This document shows, piece after piece, positions 1 to 12,074 of a stretch of DNA of 64,000 bases; position 1 is the stretch's first letter, and each line of letters starts with the position of its first letter. The DNA comes from Nymphaea colorata (Eukaryota; Streptophyta; Magnoliopsida; Nymphaeales; Nymphaeaceae). The translations under genes and the position numbers were made by a program. The stretch lies in the NCBI RefSeq assembly GCF_008831285.2, contig NC_045145.1, positions 18,368,040-18,432,039 of the forward strand, in the 5' to 3' direction. The notes under the pieces were generated by a model, which saw only the letters and a program-made list of their open reading frames with translations, did not search any database and was not told where the DNA came from.

Positions 1-80
1 CGCAGCTTCTCCATTTAAGTAAAAAGATGTAAAATGCTACCAAGAACACTGATACAACGCTATATCAAGTCCAATAAAAG

Positions 81-1535
81 TCACGCGCTTACGCAACAGG
101 TGAAGCAGCTCAGTATCTTCTTCCTCCTCTGCAGAACCAACAAAAGTTATGAACAATCTAATAAAGAAGGACGACGAAACAGCTAACTGAACATATGACA
201 TATCTTACACTTGGTGAGCCATTTGGAGCGTGCATTGGAAGTTCTATTTGCTGCTGCTGCTGCTGCTGATGATGATGATGATCATGAGATTTGTGATCGT
301 TTTTGCCATCATGCCGCTGGGGATTGGCAAGCTCTTCTTCATTGCCGATACTGGCTCTTGAAATGTCTTTCTTATTCTGCTTCCTAGACTCTCTAATCTT
401 TGAGAAGTCCATGGAGTAGTCAGGCATATTACCGTTTCCATCCCATGCTCCGAATTGTGGAATAGACATCCAAGCATTTTTCTGCGGAACATTTCACAGT
501 GCCCAAAGGATTAGTAAGATTCGTACGAGTTTTGCTATCAAGTAGAACAAATAATGTGTGGCATCAGTAACAGGAAAGCAGCTTAATTCACATGAATACA
601 GTTTCTTGAGAATCATCTCCCTAAAATCCCCAAACGTTGAACAAATTTTGGTTCCTTGAATGCAAAAAAAAAAAAAACATATATATATATATATACAGTC
701 GAAAAATCATTCTGCATCACAGATTTACAACGAATAATAAAACAAAAACAGAACCCAATGTTAGAGAAGTCAAAGTATGCATGTGACAGACCCAAAATAC
801 AGGTTCTCTTCACATGAAGAGACCAAACAAGGATGAGGTTGGTGTCAGCTTCCGAGCTATTTCAATAGCTAGGAACAGCCAATTTTATCAACATAGGTCC
901 ATAAGAATCATTCTTCCCCAGCCCACAGATCCCAAAAGGTTCTGTTTCAGCATTTCTCCTCTCCCATGAAATCACAAGTAAAGACTAATGGATCAAGCTT
1001 TCTATCGTACCCGTATTTTACACACCAGATAAGCTATAAAAGTAGGGGGCATCAAAACGCAAACACAGGCAAATGGTACCGTTGTCGTGAACGGGAAACC
1101 ATTTCAGAGTCCACAGAGTAGGAACACAAGCATGGTTATGGTTACCCACAAACGTTCACCACTTCAGGCCAGCGTTCAACAGACGGACAGAGAGAGGCTT
1201 ACTAATAAAGATCTAGAATCTTGAAAATAAGTCCACTACAAAGGACACAGAGTAGCTAAGGTGAATCAAAAGGCACCCATCAAAAGTTGCTTCGAGTTTC
1301 ATGCCAAGCTCCAGAAAGAGAGTATTTGTCGAGGTCTTTGGACAGCAGGAGGCCACCGAGCATCTCGAAACTTGGACAGAAGTCCATTTCAGTGGCGAGG
1401 CTGACCGTAAACGAAAAATTGATAAACCACCCAAAAAATTTACAACTACAAATCATCCAACACTCGACCTGGAGCAAATTGAAAGGGACAAGAAAAGAAG
1501 GCACCAAGGATCTTCACCTCCTTCTGGTCATCCAT
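81..1535 (-). CDS. NOI/RIN4-like protein (AvrRpt2-cleavage-site family), three exons
   Basis: Minus-strand gene assembled by eye. Exon 1 is 1535-1518 (ATG, six codons, MDDQKE, donor GTGAAG). Exon 2 is 481-209 (acceptor CCGCAG, donor GTAAGA). Exon 3 is 128-81 (acceptor TTCTGCAG, stop TGA at 83-81). All junctions are phase 0, giving 112 aa. Exon 2 carries the NOI-type core: WMSIPQFGAWD followed by PDYSMDFSKIRESRK, which resembles the cleavage-site region of RIN4 relatives. A low-complexity stretch follows, with a His run and seven Gln (243-282). Exon 3 ends in RRKKILSCFTCC, a basic, Cys-rich tail like the acylated C-termini of this family, which suggests plasma-membrane anchoring. Family members are targets or regulators in plant immunity; the role here is inferred. 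Exon 1 is tiny and is the least certain part, although its phase and sequence fit well. Confidence 0.8.
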
Positions 1536-1626
1536 GGCAAGCTCAAATCTTTGGTTGAAACAGCTTCAGGCTCAACAAATCTCAAGAAGATTTCCCCTTC
1601 TGCAAACTCAAAAGAAAAACAGACAC

Positions 1627-1658
<32 letters not shown>

Positions 1659-2270
1659 CTGCAGTGGCCCTTGCTCAGCTGGGGAAGGTCAGATATATGC
1701 CTTTTGCTCCCTTCCCTCTCCCCACCGCGTCGTTTTCATTCTTGGTGTCATCGCTAAGACTAAGTTTCCAAAATTACCCTCGTCTTAAATCGTTCGGTTT
1801 CTTCTTCAACCAGACTGCTCATTAATTGCCACCTGCTTGAATCGAGAACATCAGGTGCCAACTGCCAGTGTCCTTCGATTATAATAACCAGCCGTGAATT
1901 CTGAGTTCATGTTAGGCACTTATTCCACCCTTAGTTGGACAACTCAATCATTCATAATGATGCCAAACTTGGTTTCAAAATATAATTGAGATGAAAAAGT
2001 AGGTGAACGGCAAGTTAAAAGACTTTCAATCAAGTCTCTCTATCATCATGATTCTGTCGTTTGTTCTGCCGTTTCCATCAAAGCCTGTGTTGCTTTCTTC
2101 GGTTGAGTTGTAAAGGTGAAGGCCCAAGCCTCTACTTTATTAGATGACAGAAGATCATATCCTAAGGAACATGGCAGAACAAAGCAGAGGAATTAAACCA
2201 ATTAAAATATTATAAAATTCTTATTACCATATAATATATTAACATTGCTTCCTTGTTAAGGGTTCGATGG
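1536..2270. promoter_or_regulatory. Upstream region of the NOI-like gene with a GA/CT microsatellite
   Basis: This stretch lies upstream of the minus-strand NOI-like start codon. It contains an (AG)n run at about 1631-1657, which reads as CT-rich on the coding strand. CT-rich tracts are common in plant 5' leaders. No TATA box was assigned. Short plus-strand ORFs over the repeat look like chance frames. Confidence 0.35.
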
Positions 2271-2600
2271 CAGGAAGCATTTATGGAGTATTTCAAAGCC
2301 GTTACTACGGCTGAAACGCGTGAGGACAAAATCGTCATTTCATTCTGCAGGGATTCTAACGCGGGCACTGTAAATCCGCGCACGCACACGGCAGCGCCGG
2401 AGGAGCGGCCACGGCGACGGAACGACGGGAAAACGAAACTCACCCGCGGCTTCTTCCTCTCCCACGGTCAGCTTCTTGCTTGCTCTAAATGTTGGGACTT
2501 CTTAGTTTTTTTTTCCTTTTATTTTCTCAGTATTGGTTTTCCAAAGCTGCCTGTGATTGGCAGGTGAGTTCTTTCTTTATAGTTATTGCCAATTTCTTTT
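2271..2600 (+). other. GC-rich island ending in a splice-donor-like site
   Basis: About 2340-2470 is clearly richer in C, G and CG dinucleotides than its surroundings. It is followed by GGCAG|GTGAGT near 2560, a good donor consensus. It could be a 5' leader exon of a plus-strand gene, or a promoter island. The frame at 2253-2567 (104 codons) matches no family I recognise. I cannot link it to a downstream exon. Confidence 0.25.
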
Positions 2601-2924
2601 CTAGCTTAGCAGTTTGGAAACTGGTGCATCTTGCTCTCACTTTAGAGTTATGACAAATTCTTTTCGTTTTCTTTTACCGCTACCGGAGAAATATGTAGAT
2701 GTTTGATTGTTTGAATATCTGTTTTTTGTTTTAGTGAAGTCAGCCTTGTTTGAACATTTGGTTTTTGGTGGATCGATTCAAATGTGTGGAGTTTTTAGTG
2801 GGATTCCTTCAAATTAATATAGTCAACCTAGATAGGTAAGGATACATGGCTTGACTTTAAACTCATAGTCATAAATAACGTTTCGGAGTTTTAAAAGGTT
2901 TTTCTCGAGTACAATACGATAAGC

Positions 2925-3245
2925 TTGAAAAAAAAAATGATCAATTAAAAAAAATAAAAAACTAAAAATAAAAAAAATAAAATAAATGAAAAACTAATAA
3001 CACAAACATCAAAAATAAGTAGATTTGCAATAGATAGATAATATAAAATGAAAAAAAAAAAGGTTTGACATTAAAAAACTAAAAAGAAAAACTAAAAAAA
3101 ATACAAAAAAATGTTAAAAAGCATTTTTTTTCATTTTTAACGTTTTTTTTCAAAAAATGTGTTTTTAAAAGTTTTAAATAACTAGTTAATTTATCACGTT
3201 TTTTGCATTTAAAAAAAAAAAAAACTAGTTTTCTCTAACTATACT
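2925..3245. repeat. A-rich low-complexity tract
   Basis: Long runs of A with scattered T, mirrored by T-runs near 3125-3155, leave almost no coding capacity. The A-rich and T-rich parts can pair with each other. This may be the remnant of a poly(A)-ended element, or simple drift. No gene is visible between about 2600 and 5880. Confidence 0.5.
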
Positions 3246-3504
3246 TTAAATACAAGTTTGAGTGTCTTAGACATTTGCTTTTCGGTGCATTGATTAAAAA
3301 AACATAAAGTTTGGGTCTCAAAGGGTTGTCGTACAGCTGATCGGGTAGATATGCATGTAAAAGTAAGTTGTATGTTTGATTCTTGAGGGTGCCGTTCTTA
3401 TGGACCACAAAGGTAGGATCGTGACACTTAAGTTGAAAGGTGCATTGTACCCCACTCGGGTCTCAATGCAAGCCAAGGCCCTATAGGTAAGAAGAATAGA
3501 GGGG

Positions 3505-4260
3505 ACTTTGTGCCCAGTGGCGGAGCTACATTATTGTTGGTGTGGGCACTTGCCCACACCAACCCAAAAACATTACACTAGCTCTGTCACTGTTTGGGCC
3601 TCGCTTCTACTCGTGAGATGACCTCTTGCCCACCCCAAAGAACATATATTTGAATTTTTAGTGCTACCCTCATTTGTACATTGCGTGTACCAACTTTGAA
3701 AAAGCTCACCAGAACTTTTTTTGACAATATTGGAATGGCTATTGGATAGCTCAGATTGGTTGTGTTAGTTCACTGTTCATGAAAAAGTTATCCAAGCATT
3801 CAAAACTTATTCTTCACCACTGGACTGGCAAAAAATATTTGCTCTTAAACAAAAATATACATAACTTTTGAAGACATAATGTTTGGTACAAATCTTCATT
3901 CAAAAAGAAGCAGAATTCCCCAAGATGGACCCCCATTCTTTATATTTGGATGTTGTATGACCCTGCTTGGGTCTGACATATGGACCTCAAATCTACGAAA
4001 AGATATCTTTTCATGGACCATTGCCAGTCTGGCCATAGACTGAAAGATGACAATGAAAGGTTAATAGGATTTCGCTCATCACAAATTGGAGGCTTCTGTA
4101 ATTGTCAATATGCTGTCATGGCTCTTATCCAAACACCAGGGATGAAGGTGGGTGTGGACAATTGCCCACACAGACCTACATACAATGTTATTTTTATATG
4201 GAAACATCGTGACATTTTTTCTTATTTACACATAAGTGCCTCATAAATATTAAAATTATA
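3505..4260. mobile_element. Degraded transposon-like sequence with GGGCA..TGCCC motifs
   Basis: The segment starts with GTGGCGGAGCTACA, a phrase often seen at the edges of non-autonomous plant transposons. Short palindromes of the type GTGGGCA-n-TGCCCAC occur near 3540 and 4155. A related motif is seen near 10,270. No terminal repeat pair or target duplication could be fixed, so class and limits are uncertain. An 88-codon frame at 3980-4246 is not recognised. Confidence 0.3.
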
Positions 4261-5879
4261 CAACTAATGCCCCCTTACCCAAAATTTTTTTTTGACCCCA
4301 TCCCTCCAATTCTTCACATAAAATGTATTTTTTCTTATTGTCACCCAAACACATACATCATGGGTTAGAAACTGATTAAAAAACATATTGTTATAAAACG
4401 TGGTTTTCACATAACATCGTTATATGAAGGCGTCATCTAAATGCAACCCATTTTTTTTTTTCTCTCTCCCAAGTTTTTTTAGGGATGGAGTTCATTTTCA
4501 CCTACAGAAAGAATAACAAGAAAGTATTTAACAATCACATATTGTATGTGATTATATAGCTTGGTTGCATTAGTTAATTATGAAGCATAAAAAGCATGAG
4601 TGTGCTATTAATAGAAGTGTTTCTCGTTTCTCTCTCAAGTCCCAATAATGAAATCCTATCTCTCACTTGCCCAAAAGTTTACTGATAGGTGGACCTCTGC
4701 CTAAGGAAAGCATGGCACTTTTTTCATGTGAATTTTCTTAGATTTTCCTGAGAAGTTGTATAGAAAAGGAAATAGCAAACTGCACAACATTATTTGCAAC
4801 CAGTGATTATATTGGACAAAGCCAATCATGGCGCTGCCTTTTGCACCTTGTATGACAATTTGGACCTTTCAGGAGACTTCAGATTTTATGGAAGAAAATT
4901 TTCTTCCAATAACTATATTTTCCATTGGACATGGAAATATAAGAAAATAAAAAAAATAAAAAAAATCCAAATTTAGCTTTGGGGGAACAAGCTTCATATA
5001 GCAGCATGTGTAAAGTTATATTCAGCGATTCGAATTATGCAAAGAACAAGCGCTCGAGTACATTATTTTTTGAACTTGTGTTTTTTCCTATCATTAAAAG
5101 TTAAGGCATCCTTTTGGAAAATTCACAGAGAACAGTAGCGCATCCGAAGAAGCAATTGAATCTATTAGTTCGAATTTCAATTATATGCATGATTTCATGA
5201 GAGCTAGATCTATTGAAAATGATGATCTAGCTTATCGTAATAAAATTAACAAAAATAGAGATGTACTCTTCTTTTGTTCTTCGTAAAAAGGGAGACTAAC
5301 AGATTGCAGTTCACGTGGCTGACGAAAATAAATCTTCTGCAGCCACAAGAGGAGCGCGACCCAACTATGAATGCATGATTGAATATTCTCAAGCACCGAA
5401 AGAATGTGTTGTTGTTCCATTTTTTATGGGTGTTATACTTTTATACTTCTTTTCGTGTCAGTTACAATGAGCAATTATGGTTCAAAAGGTTGAGGGATGT
5501 CAATAAAATTATATTTAAATTAGATATCTGACCGAACTGTTTCAAGAAAATTAGATAAAGATAAAAAATTCATATTCAATTAAAAAATCGGATCGGATCT
5601 GGAATTGGCCAATGATCCGATGAAAAGGAATCGGGTTTGGATTCAAATATATGTAAATATCTAATTGGATTCAGTTGTAAATAAATATCTTATATCCAAT
5701 GCTCTAAAAATCAGGTGGATTTGTTTCAAAATTCAGATTCGTATTCAGACATGAAAATAACAATCGGATTCAAACTGCATTAGGATTGTAAAATCATATT
5801 TTAGATTCGGATATCACTTTTCATTATTCATATTTAAATCTAAATTTGAAACCAGTACAGAAGCTGATATGGTCAAGTA

Positions 5880-6420
5880 TATATCCTATTCAACTTCGAT
5901 CAGTTGATAATTTTCCGTGGCCCGTCTTTCTCCGCGGCAACGCATTCATGCATGTTCACGGTCTGTGTACTTGAGGCGGCCACTAGCAGCCGGTATTGAT
6001 GCAGAAGACAAATTGTGACTAGCCCTCCACCTCCTCCACACACACCAAGCTTTCGTTCCTCTGGAGGCTGTGCGCGGCGACGGCGAACTTTCCGGCATCC
6101 TGTGCACGGATGTCACTCCAAATGTTCGGGATTTTCTCTCGTGCGCATGTGCTTTAGGAAAGTTGAAATGATCAAATCCGAGGCTTAAAGCGCATCTGGC
6201 AACTGCAATTTGTAGAGGATTCAATAGTCCATTTTGGATCATCAGTTTAGATTTTTGTCACAGGAACCGAAAAAGCGAACAAAGAAAATCGAGGGCTAGA
6301 GGGTTCGACAATGGCTTCCGTAGGAGGATGATCAAATCCTTGGGAGGGGGAGGGGGAGGGGGAAGAAACAGGCTCAGAAAGCACCCACTTGTGGTATGTT
6401 ATCTGTTTTTCCTTCTTTTT
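5880..6420. other. Unassigned GC-richer segment, no clear gene
   Basis: Base composition rises toward GC around 5920-6130, and a G-rich run of GGGGGA units lies near 6345-6362. A 98-codon minus frame (5946-6242) and short plus frames are present, but neither shows a recognised motif. An ATG at 6311 opens only a short frame. It may be a gene relic or leader exon. Confidence 0.2.
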
Positions 6421-6811
6421 TTTTGGGGTCTTTCAAAACAAAGAAGATCATGTAAAAGAACGCATCTAGGGTGTGTGATTCTGGTGTTTGCCGATGATCT
6501 GAACCATTTCGAGATTGTTCATAATTTTTAGCTGTGGTCAATACGACACAAGAGCCAGTGACCTAATTGAGTTCTTTAACATACTGTTACATTTACTTGT
6601 TTTCATCTGTGTTTACAGGTGAATTCGATTTGCTTCATGAGTGCAACATGTCTATGATGGAATCCTAGCTAGTTTCCCTAGCGGCTATTTGTCATGCTGA
6701 AACCCTCGACATGTAACGGGATTTGTGCCCAGTAGCTGCGTCACTGGTATTCACTGCAATTTAGACTTCTAATGGCAAATTGTAGGTTAACTAGCACTAC
6801 TGCTTAAAATA

Positions 6812-6909
6812 ATGGTGTATATGAGTGCAGGCTGAGTTAGTAGTTGATTTTATCCAACGAATGGTGTATATGAGTGCAGGCTGAGTTAGTAGTTGATTTT
6901 ATCCAACGA
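6812..6909. repeat. Perfect 49-bp tandem duplication
   Basis: Positions 6812-6860 and 6861-6909 are identical. Each copy begins ATGGTGTATATGAG and ends TTTATCCAACGA. The lack of any difference suggests a very recent slippage or duplication, or an assembly artefact. Confidence 0.9.
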
Positions 6910-8145
6910 GGTGATAATGTGGTATGAAGTCACACATCCACTCCTTCGCATTAGACTGCTTATAAAAGAATAATAGAACTGAAGGCGGCAAGACTCAGCA
7001 AAGAAGTAGTTGCTCCTTGAGATCCTAATTGTGATCACAGCGTCAATATCCATATGTACGGGTAGTTTAGCCCCACAAATGAAGGCTTGAGCTAGCACCG
7101 AGGTGAATGCAGGTTGAACTCGTTAGTAGGGCATTGAGTGGCAAGCGTATACTTTCTAGTGTAATTGGAGGGTGACCTTGAGTGTGTGGTACTTGCATTT
7201 TAGTAAGGTCCCACTGGTAAGGACGTCTTGAAGTTCAAGTAGCATTTGAATTATATAAGGATTATTAACCTTGGTAGTAGGAATACTTCATGAACGTTTG
7301 ATAAACCTGTTCCAAAAATTGATAAAATTGATGTAGATTCGTGTGTTTTATGAATATTCTCTTATCTTTCAAGTGTTTTATGAATATATCTTAATTTTAG
7401 AATATGTTTATGCACAAAATGTTCTTTTATGTCAAACTATTTCTTTTGTACACCCGTAAGTTTTCCTTTGCATCACTTAAAAAGTTGACATCCTTGACAT
7501 TTAAAATGGAGAGTAGGCTTTCGTTGGTCATGGAAAAATTGCGCGCGCGCTTGGTATTTTTAGTATTCAGAATTTTTGGTTATTTTGTTTCTCAAACCAT
7601 CTTTACAAGTGCTATTGCTATCTGATCATGGATGCAACAACTGTTTCGACGAGAAGAGCTTTCCGAGAGGAGTTTTAGGCCATCATCCAGCAGAAAGAAT
7701 TACTCGGCATTAGAAGTTTCTTCCATCAAACATCAAACACAGGGCGGGCGTTTGATGCATCCGGAGAAAAAGCATCTCAGACATTTCCCCTGAACTTTGC
7801 GGAACTTTTTCAGACACATCAAATCCATCTTTTTCCTCGAACCTAGAGTGGATTCTCCTAAAAGCCCGCGGAAATTTCTTCTGCCATTAGAGCTCGAGCA
7901 TCGTTTTTGTGCACTTGGTGATCAAGCATCGTTCTCTACGTTTGTGAGTTCGCTCGGCGTTCGTCTTCTTCGATTACGGTAAGTCTCCCTCTCACAGTCG
8001 ACTGACGCTTGTTATTTCTTTTCCTCATCTTCTTTCTCTCCCCCACTCTCCCTCCCTATTGATTCCATGGTGCCATAGTCGATACTACTGCTCGAAACCC
8101 TAAACCGTTGTTGCTCTCAAAAGTATACGTCCTTTTGCCAATGGA

Positions 8146-8520
8146 ATGCACGAAGAAAGCACCCCATTAGTTGTAAAGCGTAGAGATTGCGATTCTCTGC
8201 ATCTGATGATAATAACGCGAAAGTCCTCCTCCACACCCTTCCCGGGAAATGGCTTCCAATATACCGAGGAAGGTTTCACCAAGTCGATGCTCTCTCTAAG
8301 TCGTACTCTTTCCTCGGAATTGGAAGACTCTTTGATCGATCACACAGAACAGGGTCCGTTGAAGACCATCTGTCGGATACCCAAGGTGCAGTTTCACTCA
8401 AGAGTGAATCTGCCGGTGCCGCCATTGGGGATTCATGTGCTGAAGATTAAGGCGCGGCCGGTGAGACATTGGGCACCTATTAGGAGTCATTATTTCAGGC
8501 TAAGGAAGAAACGAGGCTGA
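8146..8520 (+). CDS. Unrecognised 124-codon ORF, possible gene or pseudogene
   Basis: The frame runs from ATG 8146 to TGA 8518-8520 and contains mixed hydrophilic sequence ending in RLRKKRG. I do not recognise the family. A candidate upstream exon lies at about 7797-7979, in a frame rich in L, R and F that ends at a good donor GTAAGTCT. Another long frame (8187-8450) overlaps it, so the coding assignment is weak. It could be a lineage-specific gene, a decayed gene or chance. Confidence 0.25.
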   Translation: MHEESTPLVVKRRDCDSLHLMIITRKSSSTPFPGNGFQYTEEGFTKSMLSLSRTLSSELEDSLIDHTEQGPLKTICRIPKVQFHSRVNLPVPPLGIHVLKIKARPVRHWAPIRSHYFRLRKKRG

Positions 8521-10080
8521 GATGTAAACCCAGAACCCTAGAAAATGTTGGTGCCCGTATTTAAGAAAGATAATGTTGAAGAGGACATGGTCGAGTAGGT
8601 TAAAGAACTGAATTGGGTCACTGGTTCTCGAGTCATGTACCGAACAAAGCTAAAAGTTGTACATGATAATATATCTATAATTTGTGCCAATTATGTAGGA
8701 ATATTGACCATCGTCTTAACGTTTTTCTTGATGGCGACTTAGAATTTTATTTTGGAATTCTTTCCGTGCCCATCAAACATTTGAAAATTCTTTCTTTCTT
8801 TCTCAACCTTTTTCAGGTTTTAAGTTCACAGTTTGCTACGCAGAGATTATTTTCTTCCTATTTTGATTGGAGGATGGTACCCCATCAGGGCGCACTCCAT
8901 TCTTTTTCCGTTTTTTGGATGAGTTTATGGGTTGATGATTAAAGATGGCACTCTTAAAGTCTGGGAGGATTTTGTGCTCTAAGATTCTGAACTGCTCTTT
9001 CCAGTTTCTACTTTCTTGTGTGCATCTAGTGCACTCAACTCAATCTTACTCGTGTAAATTATTTACATGCAAATTCTTGGTGGGTATGGTTTTAATTGCT
9101 TCGAGAATTTTGATATGCGAACCAGTGAGCTTGGATTTGCAACACCTAATCTCATGTCAGGGGCACTTGCCAGTTAGCTCCAGCTTTGAAGAATGTCCTC
9201 TAAAAAACTAAGCAATTTGCTAGGTATGTGATTAGGCTTTTCGCTTACAATCTCTTGTTTACTGCTGGAATGTTAAAAACTTTTCTACATGTATCAGCCA
9301 CAATGATTTCAAAATCATTTCAATCTTGTGAGTTATTCCTGCTGTCAATTCAAAGTAGGCATAGCTGAGGGTCTGCAATCGTTCAAGTTCGATCTCTTCC
9401 TCTAAGCTTAGACCTGCAGTATAAGACTATAAGTTGGTCCTGGTGAGAGATCTGCAAAGTGTTTTGGAACTGAAGAAGCAAGAAATTGAGCTTGAACTCC
9501 ACATGAACGATACTGAAAGAACTCAATCCTAAACTTTTCACAGTGCCTCTCTAAATATGGAAATTGGAAAGTAACCGAGAGCAGGGCTGCAGGAGATGTT
9601 GGTTGACTCAAACAGCAAGATTTGAAATTCCTGATTACATGTCTGGTGATAGCTGTTCGCTAGGAGAAGGCTCATTGTCTACCTTGTTCTCCTCCGTGAC
9701 CCATCATCCACACTAACAGCCTCCGGTTGCATGCTTTGGTGGCTTAGGCACTCTCCAGTGGGGCCTTCAGCTCTTCAACTATCTCTCTCTCTCTCTCTCT
9801 TCATTTTTTGCCCACTTTTTTCCATTTCTGTTATATCTTATTTGTAGTTCAGGAAAACTAGGAATGGCCACCTATTTTTTTTCTCCTTAGAGACATTCAA
9901 TACAATTGGAACAATACAGGAATAGCCTCATAATTTGCATTCTGTGTCTGTTGGAGCACGAGCATGCACACCTGTGTGCGTGTGTGCTTGTCTCTGCTGC
10001 TTTGTTTTCACGATTTTGTTAAATATAAAGGTGTTGAAGATGACAGAAGTAAAGTAGAGATGAGCTGTATTATGCTTTGC
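8521..10080. other. Gene-free stretch
   Basis: I see no recognisable exon here. There is a (CT)n run at about 9782-9800. The frames of 60-90 codons show no motif and no consistent splice structure. Confidence 0.4.
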
Positions 10081-10084
10081 AACA

Positions 10085-10315
10085 GGGGAAGAGCTAGAAA
10101 TTTGAGGCTCAGGGGCACTAATTCAAAAAGATTTAGACCCTTAAAAATAATGAAGGGGCACCAAATAAAAACCATTAAATAATTTCAGGGTCACTAATAT
10201 ATAAATAAGAAAATAATTTGGGCCTACCAATATGTAAATACATAGATTTTGTGGAACTCTGTGGGCAACTACCCACACATGCCCACATTGTGGCTCTTAC
10301 CCTGTTTTGAAATAC
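10085..10315. mobile_element. Small transposon-like remnant
   Basis: The segment starts GGAAGAGCTAGAAATTTGAG and ends with GTGGGCAACTACCCACAC and GTGGCTC. The same kind of GGGCA/TGCCC motif appears at 3.5-4.2 kb. The sequence is AT-rich and non-coding. No target duplication was identified. Confidence 0.3.
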
Positions 10316-11599
10316 TAGAGGAGATGGTTCTTGCTGCTACCTGATACATTGAGGCAATAAGAAACACAACACTTATGAACAAATATGAGAAAAACAAAGA
10401 AAGAAAGAAAGAAAGAAAAAAAAAAACCTTTCTTCCAGATAGAAACCATTTTCTGGATGCATTTTGCTCAGCCAGGCTTCTCAGCAAGTAAGCCAGCATA
10501 CTCTGTCCCGTAACAGCCTTCTCTTTCAGATATATACATGTTTCTATATTCCACCTGTTGCAGTATATGATGAGTTGATGACTGGTTTCTGTGGAGTTGT
10601 TATTCAATTAATTGGTCACTGGGTGGATCTTCAATCTTTTAAGCAATTTGTCCACGTCCGCTGCTTCCTGTCTTCTTTATTTATTGAAGGCTGTGTTCTC
10701 AAAATTTGTCGATTCTCTATGCTGATTACTTACGAAACTTCCTGAAAGACTATGGAAAGATATGGCTATTTGTAAAGGAAATAGGTGCTATAACAAGCAT
10801 TATCCGCAAGTCAGTGGCATCCATTGCTTCAAGCATTGCAAATGCTTTGAAAGATCAAGCTACAAAGACATTTTTTTTCTTAGTACTTGATGAAGCATAT
10901 ATTGATGAATAGAAATGCATGACGATTCAACAACTTCAGAACTGAAAACCGGCACCAGAATAGATCCATGTTAATATCTTCACCCTACATTGATTGCTTG
11001 AAGACGAACATCATAAGGCAACTATCTCGAAGATAGATTCTTTGAGATATCTTGTAATTGGTGACTGGTGACTAATGCATCACTCTGCTATCATCAATAC
11101 CAGAGTTCTGGAACAGGCAGAGGAGTCAATAATTACATGTATTTCAATAAATAATGCTTACGACAGCCTTTTCGTGAGTTTTGAGTCTTTGACCCCTTGG
11201 TTATTGGTAGAAAATAATGCTTAATATGTACTTTTGTAGTAGAACCTGGGTCTACATGATTATATATTTGAACGAACATGAAACCTGGAATTTTCTGTAT
11301 TTTTTTGTGTATAGGCAATTGATAGAGCAGAATGACCATGCTCGTTCTCTGTTCTTGTCACCATGTCTATGTCCTTGAATAACTTGGTTTCAAACTTTCA
11401 ACATGGCCTCTTATAGTTGATAAGAATAGGGAGGTGCCTCTAATTCAAAACCATATGACACAGACAACATTTCTCGAGAAAATATCTGCTGCTGCATGCA
11501 TTTCTCTTGGTGAATATACCAATAACAAATTGTCTTGGTTCTTTGAGTGAACAAATGAGTTACAAGTTCTACCACATTCTTAATACTTTACATTGTGCT

Positions 11600-11955
11600 T
11601 ATTTCTGTATTTATTGGGGCCCATGACCTACAAACTGCGTCCCTGGCTATCTTAAACAAAGTAACAAGGAAGCTCCCATCAATGTTGTTTTGTATGAGAA
11701 ATATCACATTCCCTTTCCCAGAAGAAGAAAAAAACTTGCTGAGTTATGTAGCAACGTGCACAAGTGACAAGGGGTTGTGATGTTTCTTGCTGATACTTCT
11801 TGCACATTGCTGCATAACTCAACAGGCATCTCTCTTCTTCTGGAGAAAGGGGCATGGTTTTTTTCATTCTAAACAATAACAATATTCTTTGATGTTTAAG
11901 ACAACCAGGGATGACAACTGGAGCTCTTTCACTATTGGGATAGAAATTATCCATT
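11600..11955. repeat. Fold-back (inverted-repeat) sequence, about 350 bp
   Basis: Two arms are reverse complements. 11,641-11,765 pairs with about 11,800-11,913. Matching blocks include CCCTGGcTaTCTTAAACA, CCCTTTC-CAGAAGAAGA and TGAGTTATG-AGCAA-GTGCA. Pairing is imperfect, with a loop of about 35 bases. A transcript would form a long hairpin. It may be a MITE relic or a young small-RNA hairpin locus. Outside the fold-back the 10.3-12.0 kb stretch has no recognised gene. Confidence 0.6.
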
Positions 11956-12074
11956 ATGTAAAACGATACTGATATGATTCTACATGAGGCATTATTTAGT
12001 TATGTGGTTTGTCTTGTTGAGGCATTTCTTTTTCCGACTATAAGATCTATTTATCTGGGAGTACAGTGCTCACA

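Noticed and set aside
244-492. 82-codon minus ORF with a poly-Ser run
   Set aside because: It is an out-of-frame shadow of the His/Gln tract in NOI exon 2.
6867-6909. CRISPR-like or satellite array
   Set aside because: There are only two units and no spacers; it is a simple tandem duplication in a plant genome.
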